Below, one piece after another: positions 44,941 through 52,633 of a DNA stretch of 64,000 bases (positions within the stretch are counted from its first letter, which is position 1; every line of letters begins with the position of its first letter). The DNA lies in contig CAWFMD010000003.1 in NCBI GenBank assembly GCA_963816975.1, forward strand, positions 62,001-126,000, given 5' to 3'. The notes under the pieces are model-generated. The model saw only the letters and a program-made list of their open reading frames with translations. It did no database searches and was not told where the DNA came from. Made by a program: the position numbers and the translations under genes. Source of the DNA: DASRIA01 sp963816975 (GTDB lineage: Bacteria > Actinomycetota > Thermoleophilia > Solirubrobacterales > JBBDJG01).

Positions 44941-47900
44941 ATGTGCAACCGGGAGATCCTCTCTCTTCGTACCGTCGTTGTCATTGCACTTGCGTACCTG
45001 GCCGCACTCGTCGCGCCCGGCGCCGCCGGGGCAGTGACGCTGCCCGCCGGCTTCCAGCAGACAACCGTGTTCACGGGGCTGGAGCGGCCGATGGACGTCG
45101 AGATCGCGCCCAACGGACGCGTGTTCGTGGCCGAGAAGAGCGGGTTCGTCAAGACCTACTCGAACCTCGCCGACACGACTCCCACCATCGCCGCGGACCT
45201 GCGCACGCAGGTGCACAACTTCTCCGCTCGCGGTCTGATGTCGATCGCGGTCGACCCGAACTACCCGTCGCAGCCCTACATCTACGTGTACTACACGCTC
45301 GACGCGAAGATCGGCGAGACCCCGCCGCTGTACGGCGACGCGAACGGGACCTGGGACAGCTGCGCCAAGGCAACCCTCGGCCTCGACGAGAACTGCGTCG
45401 CGGCGGGTCGCATCTCGCGCCTGAAGCTTGCCGGCGAGGTCATGGCGGGCCAGGAGCAGGTGCTGGTCGAGGACTGGTGCCAGCAGTATCCGGTGCACAC
45501 GGGCGGCGGCCTCGACTTCGGCGCCGACGGCTACCTCTACTTCACCGGCGGCGACGGCTCCACCGCGACCTTCTGGGACTACGGCCAGACCGGCACGCCG
45601 TCGAACCCGTGCGCCGACCCGCCTGGGACGATCGGCTCGCTGATGAGCTCTCCGACGTCCGAGGGCGGCAGGCTGCGCGTGCAGGACCTGCGCACGGCCG
45701 GCGACCCGACCGGGCTCGACGGGACCCTGATCCGGATCGACCCGCGCACCGGCGCGGGCGCCCCCGGCAACCCGCTGCTCGACAGCCCCGACGCCAACGA
45801 GCGCCGCATTCTCGCCTACGGGCTGCGCAACTCGGTGCAGCTCGCGATCCGGCCGGGCACCAACGACGTCTGGATCGGCGACCGCGGGGGCGGCTACTGG
45901 GAGGAGCTCGACCGCGTGCGCGACACGAGCTTCGTGCGCAACTTCGGCTGGCCCTGCTACGAGGGCGGTCTGAACGCGGCCGGCGACCCCTACACGCGCA
46001 TCCGCCCGCGCAGCCTGGAGGAGGCACTCGACATCTGCATGAACCTCTACGCGGCGGGCAACGAGACGGTCGCTCCCTACTGGGGCTACGACCACGAGCT
46101 CAACATCGTGCCGAACGAGGCCTGCGCCAAGAACGCCACCGGCGGGCCCGCCGGCGCGCTCCTGTCCGGCCTGTCGTTCTACCCGGCCGCGGGCGGCAGC
46201 TTTCCCGCCCAGTACGGCAAGTCGCTGTTCTTCGCCGACCGGCTGCGCAACTGCATCTTCGCGCTGCTCCCGGGCTCCGACGGCCTGCCCGAGCGCGCCA
46301 ACGTGATGCTGTTCGCCTCGGACGCGATGCGACCCACCGACCTCGAGACGACACCCGCGGGCGACCTGCTGTACGTGGACCAGAACACGGATGAGATCCA
46401 CCGCATCAGCTACGTAGGCAACCCGGGCAATCGGGCGCCGACGGCGGTGCTCACGTCTGACAGGGTGACCGGTCCCGCGCCGCTGAGCGTGAAGCTCGAC
46501 GCCACGACGTCGAACGACCCGGACCTGCGTGACGCCCTCTCCTACGAGTGGGACCTCGACGGCGACGGCGAGTTCGACGACTCGACGTCCGCGCGGCCGC
46601 GGTTCACGCTGCGCGAGCCGGGGGCGGCCACGGTCGCGGTCAAGGTGACCGACACCGGCGGCCTCTCCAGCACGAACTCGCTGGGCATCGAGGTCACCGA
46701 GCCGGTCACGACGCTCACCTTCTCGCCCACCGAGGATGCGCGCGTGGAAAAGAACCACGCCAGCACGAACTTCGGCACCTCGGACAAGCTGCGGAGCGCT
46801 CTCAACGAGTACGAGACCTACATGCGCTTCCAGCTGTCCGGGATCGCGGGTGAGGTTCGCAGCGCGAAGCTCAAGGTCATGTCCTCCACCAACGGCACGA
46901 TCGACGGCCCCGGAGTGCATGGCCTGACCGGCGAGTGGACGGAGTCCGCGGTGACGTGGGCAACCCGCCCGGCGCCTGCCGGCGACGCCGTGTCGGACAC
47001 CGGCGCGATCCCTTCCAACACCTACATGGACTGGGACGTGTCGTCGCTGGTGAGCGGCAACGGTGCGCTCGACCTGGCGCTGATCTCGACCTCGCCCGAC
47101 ACCGTCGAGTTCAACTCGAAGGACCACGTGAACCCCGCCAAGCGGCCGGTGCTCGAGGTCACGTTCGCGACGCCGTCCGACGAGGAGGCGCCGACGGCTC
47201 CGACCGGGCTCGTCGCCAAGACGGTCGGCACCAACATCCAGCTCGACTGGACCGCGGCCAGCGACACCGTCGGCGTGACCAACTACGAGGTCTACCGCAA
47301 CGGCGAGCTGCTCGAGCGCACCGGCGCGGAGACCAGCTACACGGACACGGCTGCTGTCGTCGCGACGCCGTACGAGTACACGGTCAAGGCGCTCGACTCG
47401 AGCGAGAACCGCTCGGCGGCCAGCGAGCCGGCATCGGCGAGCGTCACCGACACGTGGAGCCCGACCGAGCCGGACAACCTGCGCGCGACGCTGAGCGGCG
47501 GTGCGGTCGACCTGACGTGGGACGCGGCCAGCGACAACGTCGGCGTGACCGGCTACCGGATCTACAGCGGTGACACGGAGGTCGGCAGCGCCGACGGGGC
47601 CACGAGCACCTCGCGCACCCTCGCCGGCCTGGCCGCGGGCCCGCACACCTTCACGGTGCGCGCGATCGACGCCGCGGGCAACCTGTCGGGCCCCAGCCCG
47701 GCCGCGACGGCGAACGTGCCGGACACGGTGAAGCCTTCGGCGCCCGCCAATCTCGCCGGCGCGACCGCCCCCGGGCAGGTCGTGCTGACCTGGGAGGCCT
47801 CGACCGACAACGTCGGGGTGACCGGCTACCGCGTGTACCGCAACGGCTCGCAGGTCGCCAGCGTGCTGGGCGCGATCACGACCTTCACGCACACGAACCT

Positions 47901-49275
47901 GCAGTCCGGCGACGCCGACTACTCCGTGCGGGCGATCGACGCCGCGGGCAACCTGTCAGACCCGAGCAACACCGCCACGGTCAACATCCCCGACGCCGAG
48001 AAGCCGACGACGCCCGGGTCGCTCCGCGCGACGGCCGGCACCGGCCAGGTCGCGCTGAGCTGGCAAGGCTCATCCGACAACGTCGGGGTGGCGGGCTACC
48101 GCATCTACCGCAACGGCGCCGAGGTTGCGACGGTCGGCAGCGCGGCACGCTCCTACACCGACACCGGCGTGGTGGGCTCGCTGAGCTACACCGTGCGGGC
48201 GTTCGACGGCGCAGGCAACCTGTCCAACCCGAGCAACACCGCGACCGCCAACGTGGCCGACACGGTCAAGCCGAGCACGCCCGCCAACCTCACCGCCGCG
48301 GTCGGGCCCAGCCAGGTCACGCTCAGCTGGGAGCTGTCCACCGACAACGTGGGCGTCACCGGCTACCGGGTGTACCGCAACGGCACGCAGGTCGCGTACC
48401 TGCTCGGCGCGATCGGCTCCTTCACGGACACGGGCCGCACCCCGGGCACCTACAGCTACACCGTGCGCGCCACGGACGCGGCCGGCAACCTGTCGGATGC
48501 CAGCAACACCGCGACCGCGACCGTGCCGGACACCCAGGCGCCGACCGCGCCCCGCAACCTCGCGGCGCAGGCGGCCACCTCGACCCGCGTCGACCTGACG
48601 TGGACGGCGTCTTCCGACAACGTGGGCGTGACCAACTACGAGGTCCACCGCAACGGCGTGCTGCTGGCCGTCACCGGCAACGTCACGAGCTACACCGACA
48701 CGACGGTGAGCCCGCTGACCGCCTACCAGTACACGGTCACGGCGCTCGACGCGCAGCAGAACCGCTCCACGCAGAGCAACACCGCGAGCGTGACCACGCC
48801 CACCACGGCCGTGTTCGCACCGATCGGCGACGCCCGGGTCGAGGAGGTCAACAAGAAGGTCAACTTCGGCTCGGCGCCCACGCTCGGGGCTCAGGACAGC
48901 AAGAAGATCGAGAGCTACCTGAAGTTCGCGATCGCGGGGGTCAGCGGCCCCGTGAAGAGCGCGAAGCTGCGGCTGGTCGCCCTCACGGACACGGTCGACG
49001 GGCCCAGCGCCCGTGAGATCAAGGCGAAGGAGACCGCCGCCTGGTCGGAGTCCACCGTCACGTGGGACAAGCGCGCGAAGACCGAGGGCAAGGAGTTCGA
49101 CGACAAGGGCGCGATCGCCGCGGGCGCAACCGTCGACTTCGACGTCACGTCACTGGTGAGCGGAAACGGGACCGTCTCGTTCGGCCTGGTATCGAAGTCG
49201 AAGGACGGGGTCGACTTCGCCTCCCGCGAGTTTGCGGACCCGGCGAAGCGCCCAGTACTGATCATCACGTTCTGA
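44941..49275 (+). CDS. Large exported protein: quinoprotein sugar dehydrogenase-like, PKD, DNRLRE and six FN3 domains
   Basis: A 1444-residue exported protein. After a signal peptide comes a soluble glucose/sorbosone dehydrogenase-type propeller (about 35-490; FTGLERPMDVEIAPNGRVFV, TGGGLDFGADGYLYFTGGDG, GLRNSVQLAIRPGTNDVWIG). A PKD domain follows (496-585; YEWDLDGDGEFDDS), then a DNRLRE/CBM-like domain (590-740; STNFGTSDKLRS), six fibronectin type III domains (750-1290) and a second DNRLRE domain to the end. Domain order suggests a cell-surface or secreted carbohydrate-active protein with spacers and binding modules. PQQ dependence is not proven. AAGGAGGG precedes the ATG within a duplicated 10-bp unit. 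Confidence 0.88.
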   Translation: MCNREILSLRTVVVIALAYLAALVAPGAAGAVTLPAGFQQTTVFTGLERPMDVEIAPNGRVFVAEKSGFVKTYSNLADTTPTIAADLRTQVHNFSARGLMSIAVDPNYPSQPYIYVYYTLDAKIGETPPLYGDANGTWDSCAKATLGLDENCVAAGRISRLKLAGEVMAGQEQVLVEDWCQQYPVHTGGGLDFGADGYLYFTGGDGSTATFWDYGQTGTPSNPCADPPGTIGSLMSSPTSEGGRLRVQDLRTAGDPTGLDGTLIRIDPRTGAGAPGNPLLDSPDANERRILAYGLRNSVQLAIRPGTNDVWIGDRGGGYWEELDRVRDTSFVRNFGWPCYEGGLNAAGDPYTRIRPRSLEEALDICMNLYAAGNETVAPYWGYDHELNIVPNEACAKNATGGPAGALLSGLSFYPAAGGSFPAQYGKSLFFADRLRNCIFALLPGSDGLPERANVMLFASDAMRPTDLETTPAGDLLYVDQNTDEIHRISYVGNPGNRAPTAVLTSDRVTGPAPLSVKLDATTSNDPDLRDALSYEWDLDGDGEFDDSTSARPRFTLREPGAATVAVKVTDTGGLSSTNSLGIEVTEPVTTLTFSPTEDARVEKNHASTNFGTSDKLRSALNEYETYMRFQLSGIAGEVRSAKLKVMSSTNGTIDGPGVHGLTGEWTESAVTWATRPAPAGDAVSDTGAIPSNTYMDWDVSSLVSGNGALDLALISTSPDTVEFNSKDHVNPAKRPVLEVTFATPSDEEAPTAPTGLVAKTVGTNIQLDWTAASDTVGVTNYEVYRNGELLERTGAETSYTDTAAVVATPYEYTVKALDSSENRSAASEPASASVTDTWSPTEPDNLRATLSGGAVDLTWDAASDNVGVTGYRIYSGDTEVGSADGATSTSRTLAGLAAGPHTFTVRAIDAAGNLSGPSPAATANVPDTVKPSAPANLAGATAPGQVVLTWEASTDNVGVTGYRVYRNGSQVASVLGAITTFTHTNLQSGDADYSVRAIDAAGNLSDPSNTATVNIPDAEKPTTPGSLRATAGTGQVALSWQGSSDNVGVAGYRIYRNGAEVATVGSAARSYTDTGVVGSLSYTVRAFDGAGNLSNPSNTATANVADTVKPSTPANLTAAVGPSQVTLSWELSTDNVGVTGYRVYRNGTQVAYLLGAIGSFTDTGRTPGTYSYTVRATDAAGNLSDASNTATATVPDTQAPTAPRNLAAQAATSTRVDLTWTASSDNVGVTNYEVHRNGVLLAVTGNVTSYTDTTVSPLTAYQYTVTALDAQQNRSTQSNTASVTTPTTAVFAPIGDARVEEVNKKVNFGSAPTLGAQDSKKIESYLKFAIAGVSGPVKSAKLRLVALTDTVDGPSAREIKAKETAAWSESTVTWDKRAKTEGKEFDDKGAIAAGATVDFDVTSLVSGNGTVSFGLVSKSKDGVDFASREFADPAKRPVLIITF
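47188..48810 (+). repeat. Six tandem FN3-coding repeats
   Basis: Six units of about 270 bp encode FN3 domains of about 90 residues. All carry DNVGVT(G/N)Y or the close variants DTVGVTNY and DNVGVAGY, with YRNG, TDT and AGNLS motifs in most. The middle units (two to five) are most alike, pointing to internal duplication. Confidence 0.8.
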
Positions 49276-49322
49276 TCAACCAGCGGGGACCGGCCTCGCA
49301 AGGTGGCAGGGGGAGGAAGTCA

Positions 49323-49490
49323 GTGGACAGGCAGCATCAACAGGACGCCTGGGAGCGACTCCGGGCGAAGGCGATAGACCACACGGCCACAGTCGAGCAG
49401 GGCGACCGTCTGCTGGGCAGCGTCGAGGAGATCACGCGGCAGTCGCTGCTCGCCTGCTACGGATCGCACTGCTTCACGATCTCGAACTGA
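49323..49490 (+). CDS. Small 55-residue peptide with Cys/Ser/Thr-rich C-terminus (possible RiPP precursor)
   Basis: GTG 49323 has an excellent GGGGGAGG ribosome-binding site 8 nt upstream. The peptide has a charged helical first part (QDAWERLRAKAIDHTATVEQ), then GDRLLGSVEEITRQ, then the tail SLLACYGSHCFTISN. This contrast between a soluble leader and a short tail with two Cys and several Ser/Thr is the layout of lanthipeptide-like precursors. No modifying enzyme is found in the window, so the idea is only inference. It lies 47 nt after the large FN3 protein and may share its transcript. It has no signal peptide. Confidence 0.55.
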   Translation: MDRQHQQDAWERLRAKAIDHTATVEQGDRLLGSVEEITRQSLLACYGSHCFTISN

Positions 49491-49548
49491 GGATCGAGCC
49501 GCCTCGCCCGCACCCGGGCCGCTGCGGCTTCGTGGACCGGCTCCGGGG

Positions 49549-51327
49549 CTACGAGCAGTCGTCGGAGCCCGAGTCGTAGGTCACCCCGTCCTCACCCTGG
49601 AACCTCCAGTCGTAGGAGGTCGGGTGCAGGGTCATGCGCAGCACGCCGAAGCGCCCCGCGATCCGGGCCTCGCTGTTCGCGCGCACCGTGCCCATCTGGT
49701 GCAGCGCGCGGCCACCGGTGCCCACCACGAACTCGCGAATCCCGGTCGGACTTGCAACGGCGGCCGGGGTCTGCGGAGCAAACCGCTCGTAGATGTGGTC
49801 GTGGCCGACGAGCACGACGTCCGCGCCCGCCTCGTACAGGCGGTCCCACAGCGGAGCGATGGAGGTGTTGTTGCCGTGAGTCGCGCCCGACGAGAAGCGC
49901 GGGTGGTGCCAGTAGGCCAGGATGCACCGCTCCGAGCGCTTGGCCAGGTCGGAGGAAAGGAACGACGCGGCTGCGCTGACATTGGTCGAATCGAGCGAGA
50001 TCAGGTGCCATTCGCCCAGGTCATACGAGTAGTTCACCGGCATCCCGAAGTAGGGGCCATAACCGGAGGAGGGCGGATCGTGGTTGCCGGGGGACGGCAT
50101 CGTGATCGGCTTCAGGCGCCCCCAATCGGGCTGGTAGTAGGTCTGGAACTTGGCCAGCTCGCCGCTCTCGTACTGGTTGTCGCCGAGCGTCAGCACGCGC
50201 GTAGGGGTGTCCGCGACGAGCAGGTCCGACGTCTCGTCGTCGTGGCAGGTCGAGTTCTGGGTGCACGAGATGTCGCCCGCCGCCGCGATCGTGGGCGGCT
50301 CTGCCGGCGGTTCCTCGGGATCGCGAGGGCGGTAGTAGACCAGCTCGCCCGCCTCGCCCGGGGCCGCCCCGGAGACGGGGATGAACTGCGTCACCACGAC
50401 ACCCGCCTGGCCGGTGGGCAGGGTGAGCGGCGTGAACGTCGGGTTGGCGAACGCCTGCGACCCGCCATGCGTTCCGATCGCCAGCTGCGAGGAACCGGCC
50501 GGGGCCCACAGGAAGTTGCGCCAGGAGCTGAAGGCGCCACGCACCAGCTGAGCCTCGTACACGCGCTGGTTCGCGCCGTCGTAGAAGCCGGCGTCGCGGT
50601 CCCCGATGTTCGCGTCGGGCGACGCACCCGCGGCGAGGATCGCGGCATCCGTGCTGGGCGCCGTGCTGGTGGTCCAGCTGGACGGATTGAAGCCCTGCAG
50701 CGTGCCGCGGCCCTGGCGATCGGCATGGCAGTTCGCGAAGTAGTGGAACGCGATCTGGATGCTCGACAGGGTCGAGGTCGCGGAGGTGATGCTGGGCGTC
50801 CCCTCCGCGCAGTTCGAGAGCGTGCGCGACAGGACGATCGTGCGGCTCGCGAGGCCGTTGAGGAGCGCCGACTCCGTCGCGTAATGCTTCAGCGCGATGC
50901 AGTTCCCGGTCACCTCCGGACAGCCGGAGAGGCTCTCGTATGCGACGAGCGAGCCGCCGCGCGAGAGGCTGTAGATGGTCGCGTGGGAGCTGTCCTGCGC
51001 GAGGTTCGCCTCGAACCTCCAGTGCAACAGGTCGAAGCTGGTCGCGACCTTCACCGTGGGCTGCCCGCCGGCATAGGTGTGGTAGACGCCGAGGTAGCCG
51101 CCGAAGGGGCTTTTCACCACCTTCAGCGTGTCCATCGAGTTGCCCAGGTTGTCCTTGGTGCCGTACCGGTACCCGGCCGATCCGGGCACGTCCTCGATGA
51201 TCGTGCGCAGGGGCGTCGCCGCCAGCGCCGGCGCGGCGGCGAGGCACAGTGCGGCGGCGGCGCTCAGGCCAAATATGCGAGTGCGCGGAATCCTTCGCTT
51301 TGCTCGCGGTGGGCATCCAGCCCGCAT
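49549..51327 (-). CDS. Exported metallophosphoesterase with N-terminal propeller-like domain
   Basis: About 592 residues. A signal peptide (IFGLSAAAALCLAAAPALA) is followed by a beta-rich domain with propeller or glycosidase-like motifs (TSFDLLHWRFEANLAQDS, GYLGVYHTY; about 40-330). The C-terminal calcineurin-like phosphoesterase (about 350-590) has TIAAAGDIS, LTLGDNQYESG, PSPGNHD, YWHHPRFS and VLVGHDHIYERF, giving the metal ligands of purple-acid-type phosphatases. ATG 51327 has AGGAG close upstream; the frame extends to 51363. It would act outside the cell, perhaps on phosphate esters. Confidence 0.88.
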   Translation of the reverse strand: MRAGCPPRAKRRIPRTRIFGLSAAAALCLAAAPALAATPLRTIIEDVPGSAGYRYGTKDNLGNSMDTLKVVKSPFGGYLGVYHTYAGGQPTVKVATSFDLLHWRFEANLAQDSSHATIYSLSRGGSLVAYESLSGCPEVTGNCIALKHYATESALLNGLASRTIVLSRTLSNCAEGTPSITSATSTLSSIQIAFHYFANCHADRQGRGTLQGFNPSSWTTSTAPSTDAAILAAGASPDANIGDRDAGFYDGANQRVYEAQLVRGAFSSWRNFLWAPAGSSQLAIGTHGGSQAFANPTFTPLTLPTGQAGVVVTQFIPVSGAAPGEAGELVYYRPRDPEEPPAEPPTIAAAGDISCTQNSTCHDDETSDLLVADTPTRVLTLGDNQYESGELAKFQTYYQPDWGRLKPITMPSPGNHDPPSSGYGPYFGMPVNYSYDLGEWHLISLDSTNVSAAASFLSSDLAKRSERCILAYWHHPRFSSGATHGNNTSIAPLWDRLYEAGADVVLVGHDHIYERFAPQTPAAVASPTGIREFVVGTGGRALHQMGTVRANSEARIAGRFGVLRMTLHPTSYDWRFQGEDGVTYDSGSDDCS

Positions 51328-51497
51328 GACTCTCCTGTCGATTCTCATCTGGCGCCTGGGCACTGGGCCGTGCGCAGGCCAGACCCTATGCCTTTTGCAG
51401 GGCTAATGGCAAGCGGGACCCGGCCGGCGGTCAGCGTCGACACCGTGCCGGTCGCCAGCGCACGCCCACCCGGGGCCGGCGCGGCTACGATCGCGGG

Positions 51498-51719
51498 ATG
51501 CCGCGTGACCGCTGGGGGATGAGGCGCACGTTTCGCACTCCGCCGGGGCGCTCCACGGTCAGCTGGCGCTGGGAGGTCGGCCTCCCGCTGTTCGTGATGG
51601 GCGCCCTGACCGCCGTGATCGCCGCCGGCACCGACGCGGCAGCGGGCCTGTTCTGGGGCGGCACTGCCGTCGCCGCCGTGGGGGCGTCCCTCTTCTTCTC
51701 GGGCTGGATCAGCCGCTAG
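51498..51719 (+). CDS. Small two-helix membrane protein
   Basis: A 73-residue protein of unknown function. A basic N-terminus (MPRDRWGMRRTFRTPPGR) is followed by two hydrophobic segments (VGLPLFVMGALTAVIAAG and GLFWGGTAVAAVGASLFFSG). ATG 51498 lacks an obvious ribosome-binding site. Its stop converges on the MerR-type regulator with a 4-nt overlap (51716-51719). The coding assignment rests on the coherent hydrophobic pattern. Confidence 0.55.
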   Translation: MPRDRWGMRRTFRTPPGRSTVSWRWEVGLPLFVMGALTAVIAAGTDAAAGLFWGGTAVAAVGASLFFSGWISR

Positions 51720-52540
51720 CGCTGCGCGCGACGGCGCCGGGACGGCCGCCGCCCGGGCGCTTCGCGCCCGATCCGCGAAAGCTCGCGCTCCAGCGCCCGT
51801 TCGACTGCGGCGGTCATGACCACGCCGAAGATGGCGATCAGCGACTCACCGGCAAGCGGCCGCAAACGCTCGAGCGCCTCGCGTACCTCAGGCCATCGCT
51901 CCTCGGGCTCCCCCGATTCCTGGAACGGGCGCCACACGTGATCGAGGAACAGGCGGACATAGGCCTTTGCCACGGCTTCCGCGTGGCGCCTGACGGTCTC
52001 CGTCAGGTCCAGCGTGACGTCGAGCGGAACCCCGAGGCGAGCCAGCTCGCTCGAGGCCCGCTCCATCCGGGGGCTGAGGATCTCGAAGCGCCCGTCGCCG
52101 AGCGGTTTGACGAAGCCCAGCCGCTGCGCGCGCTCGAGCGCCTCGAGGGAGGCCTGCTCTCCCCAGCGCTCGGTGAAGTGCCTGGCGTCCACGACCTCGG
52201 ACGGCTCGTCGGTGAACGGCTCGGCGAGCGCCCGCGTGAAGTCGAGCACCGCTGCCGAGGACGATCCCGGCGTGCGCTCGACGATGCGCTTGATGGCCTC
52301 GAGGTTGAAGCCTTCGGCCTGCAGATCCTTGACCAGCTCCAACCGCGCCACGTGCTCCGGCCCGTAATAACCGGTGCGCCCCTGGATCTCGGGCGCCGGC
52401 AGCAGGCCGCGAGCCTGGTGTGCCCGTACGTTGCGCACGGTCATCCCGACCTGTGCGGCGAGCTCGTCGATGGTCAGCAGCTGGGAGCGCTCCGCGCCGG
52501 GCCCGGCGCGGGACTCGGAGTTCTGTGTGAGGTCGGTCAC
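51716..52540 (-). CDS. MerR-family transcriptional regulator
   Basis: A 274-residue regulator with an N-terminal MerR helix-turn-helix (TIDELAAQVGMTVRNVRAHQ, then GLLPAPEIQGRTGYY). A coiled-coil segment follows (VARLELVKDLQAEGFNLEAI), and then a long helical C-terminal domain (about 110-260) without the metal-binding Cys of MerR or CueR. A small-molecule or protein partner is therefore more likely than a metal. It is divergent from a large membrane protein; the 93-nt gap holds a perfect inverted repeat (52566-52587) and overlapping promoter-like boxes. Confidence 0.9.
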   Translation of the reverse strand: MTDLTQNSESRAGPGAERSQLLTIDELAAQVGMTVRNVRAHQARGLLPAPEIQGRTGYYGPEHVARLELVKDLQAEGFNLEAIKRIVERTPGSSSAAVLDFTRALAEPFTDEPSEVVDARHFTERWGEQASLEALERAQRLGFVKPLGDGRFEILSPRMERASSELARLGVPLDVTLDLTETVRRHAEAVAKAYVRLFLDHVWRPFQESGEPEERWPEVREALERLRPLAGESLIAIFGVVMTAAVERALERELSRIGREAPGRRPSRRRRAQR

Positions 52541-52559
52541 AGCGGGTTTAAATTACACC

Positions 52560-52601
52560 TTGACATGTGACACTGTTTGATGTCACAGTTTTCAACGTCA
52601 A
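52560..52601. promoter_or_regulatory. Divergent promoter region with inverted repeat TGTGACA-N8-TGTCACA
   Basis: Perfect 7-bp arms lie at 52566-52572 and 52581-52587. They are framed by facing -35-like boxes TTGACA (52560-52565, plus strand) and TTGACG (52601-52596, minus strand). Good -10 boxes at normal spacing are missing on both strands; longer spacers of 18-19 nt give ACAGT-type hexamers symmetrically. This matches the stretched promoters on which MerR-family proteins act. Confidence 0.6.
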
Positions 52602-52633
52602 GGTTTGCCCATCGCGTCCCCGGGAGGCTCCCA

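Noticed and set aside
44854..47892. Open frame of 1012 codons on the minus strand
   Set aside because: It is antisense to the FN3/dehydrogenase protein; its valine/arginine-rich composition reflects high GC at third positions and it has no recognisable domain.
47188..48810. CRISPR-like array
   Set aside because: The repeats are about 270 bp, in frame and encode FN3 domains; there are no short repeats with unique spacers anywhere in the window.
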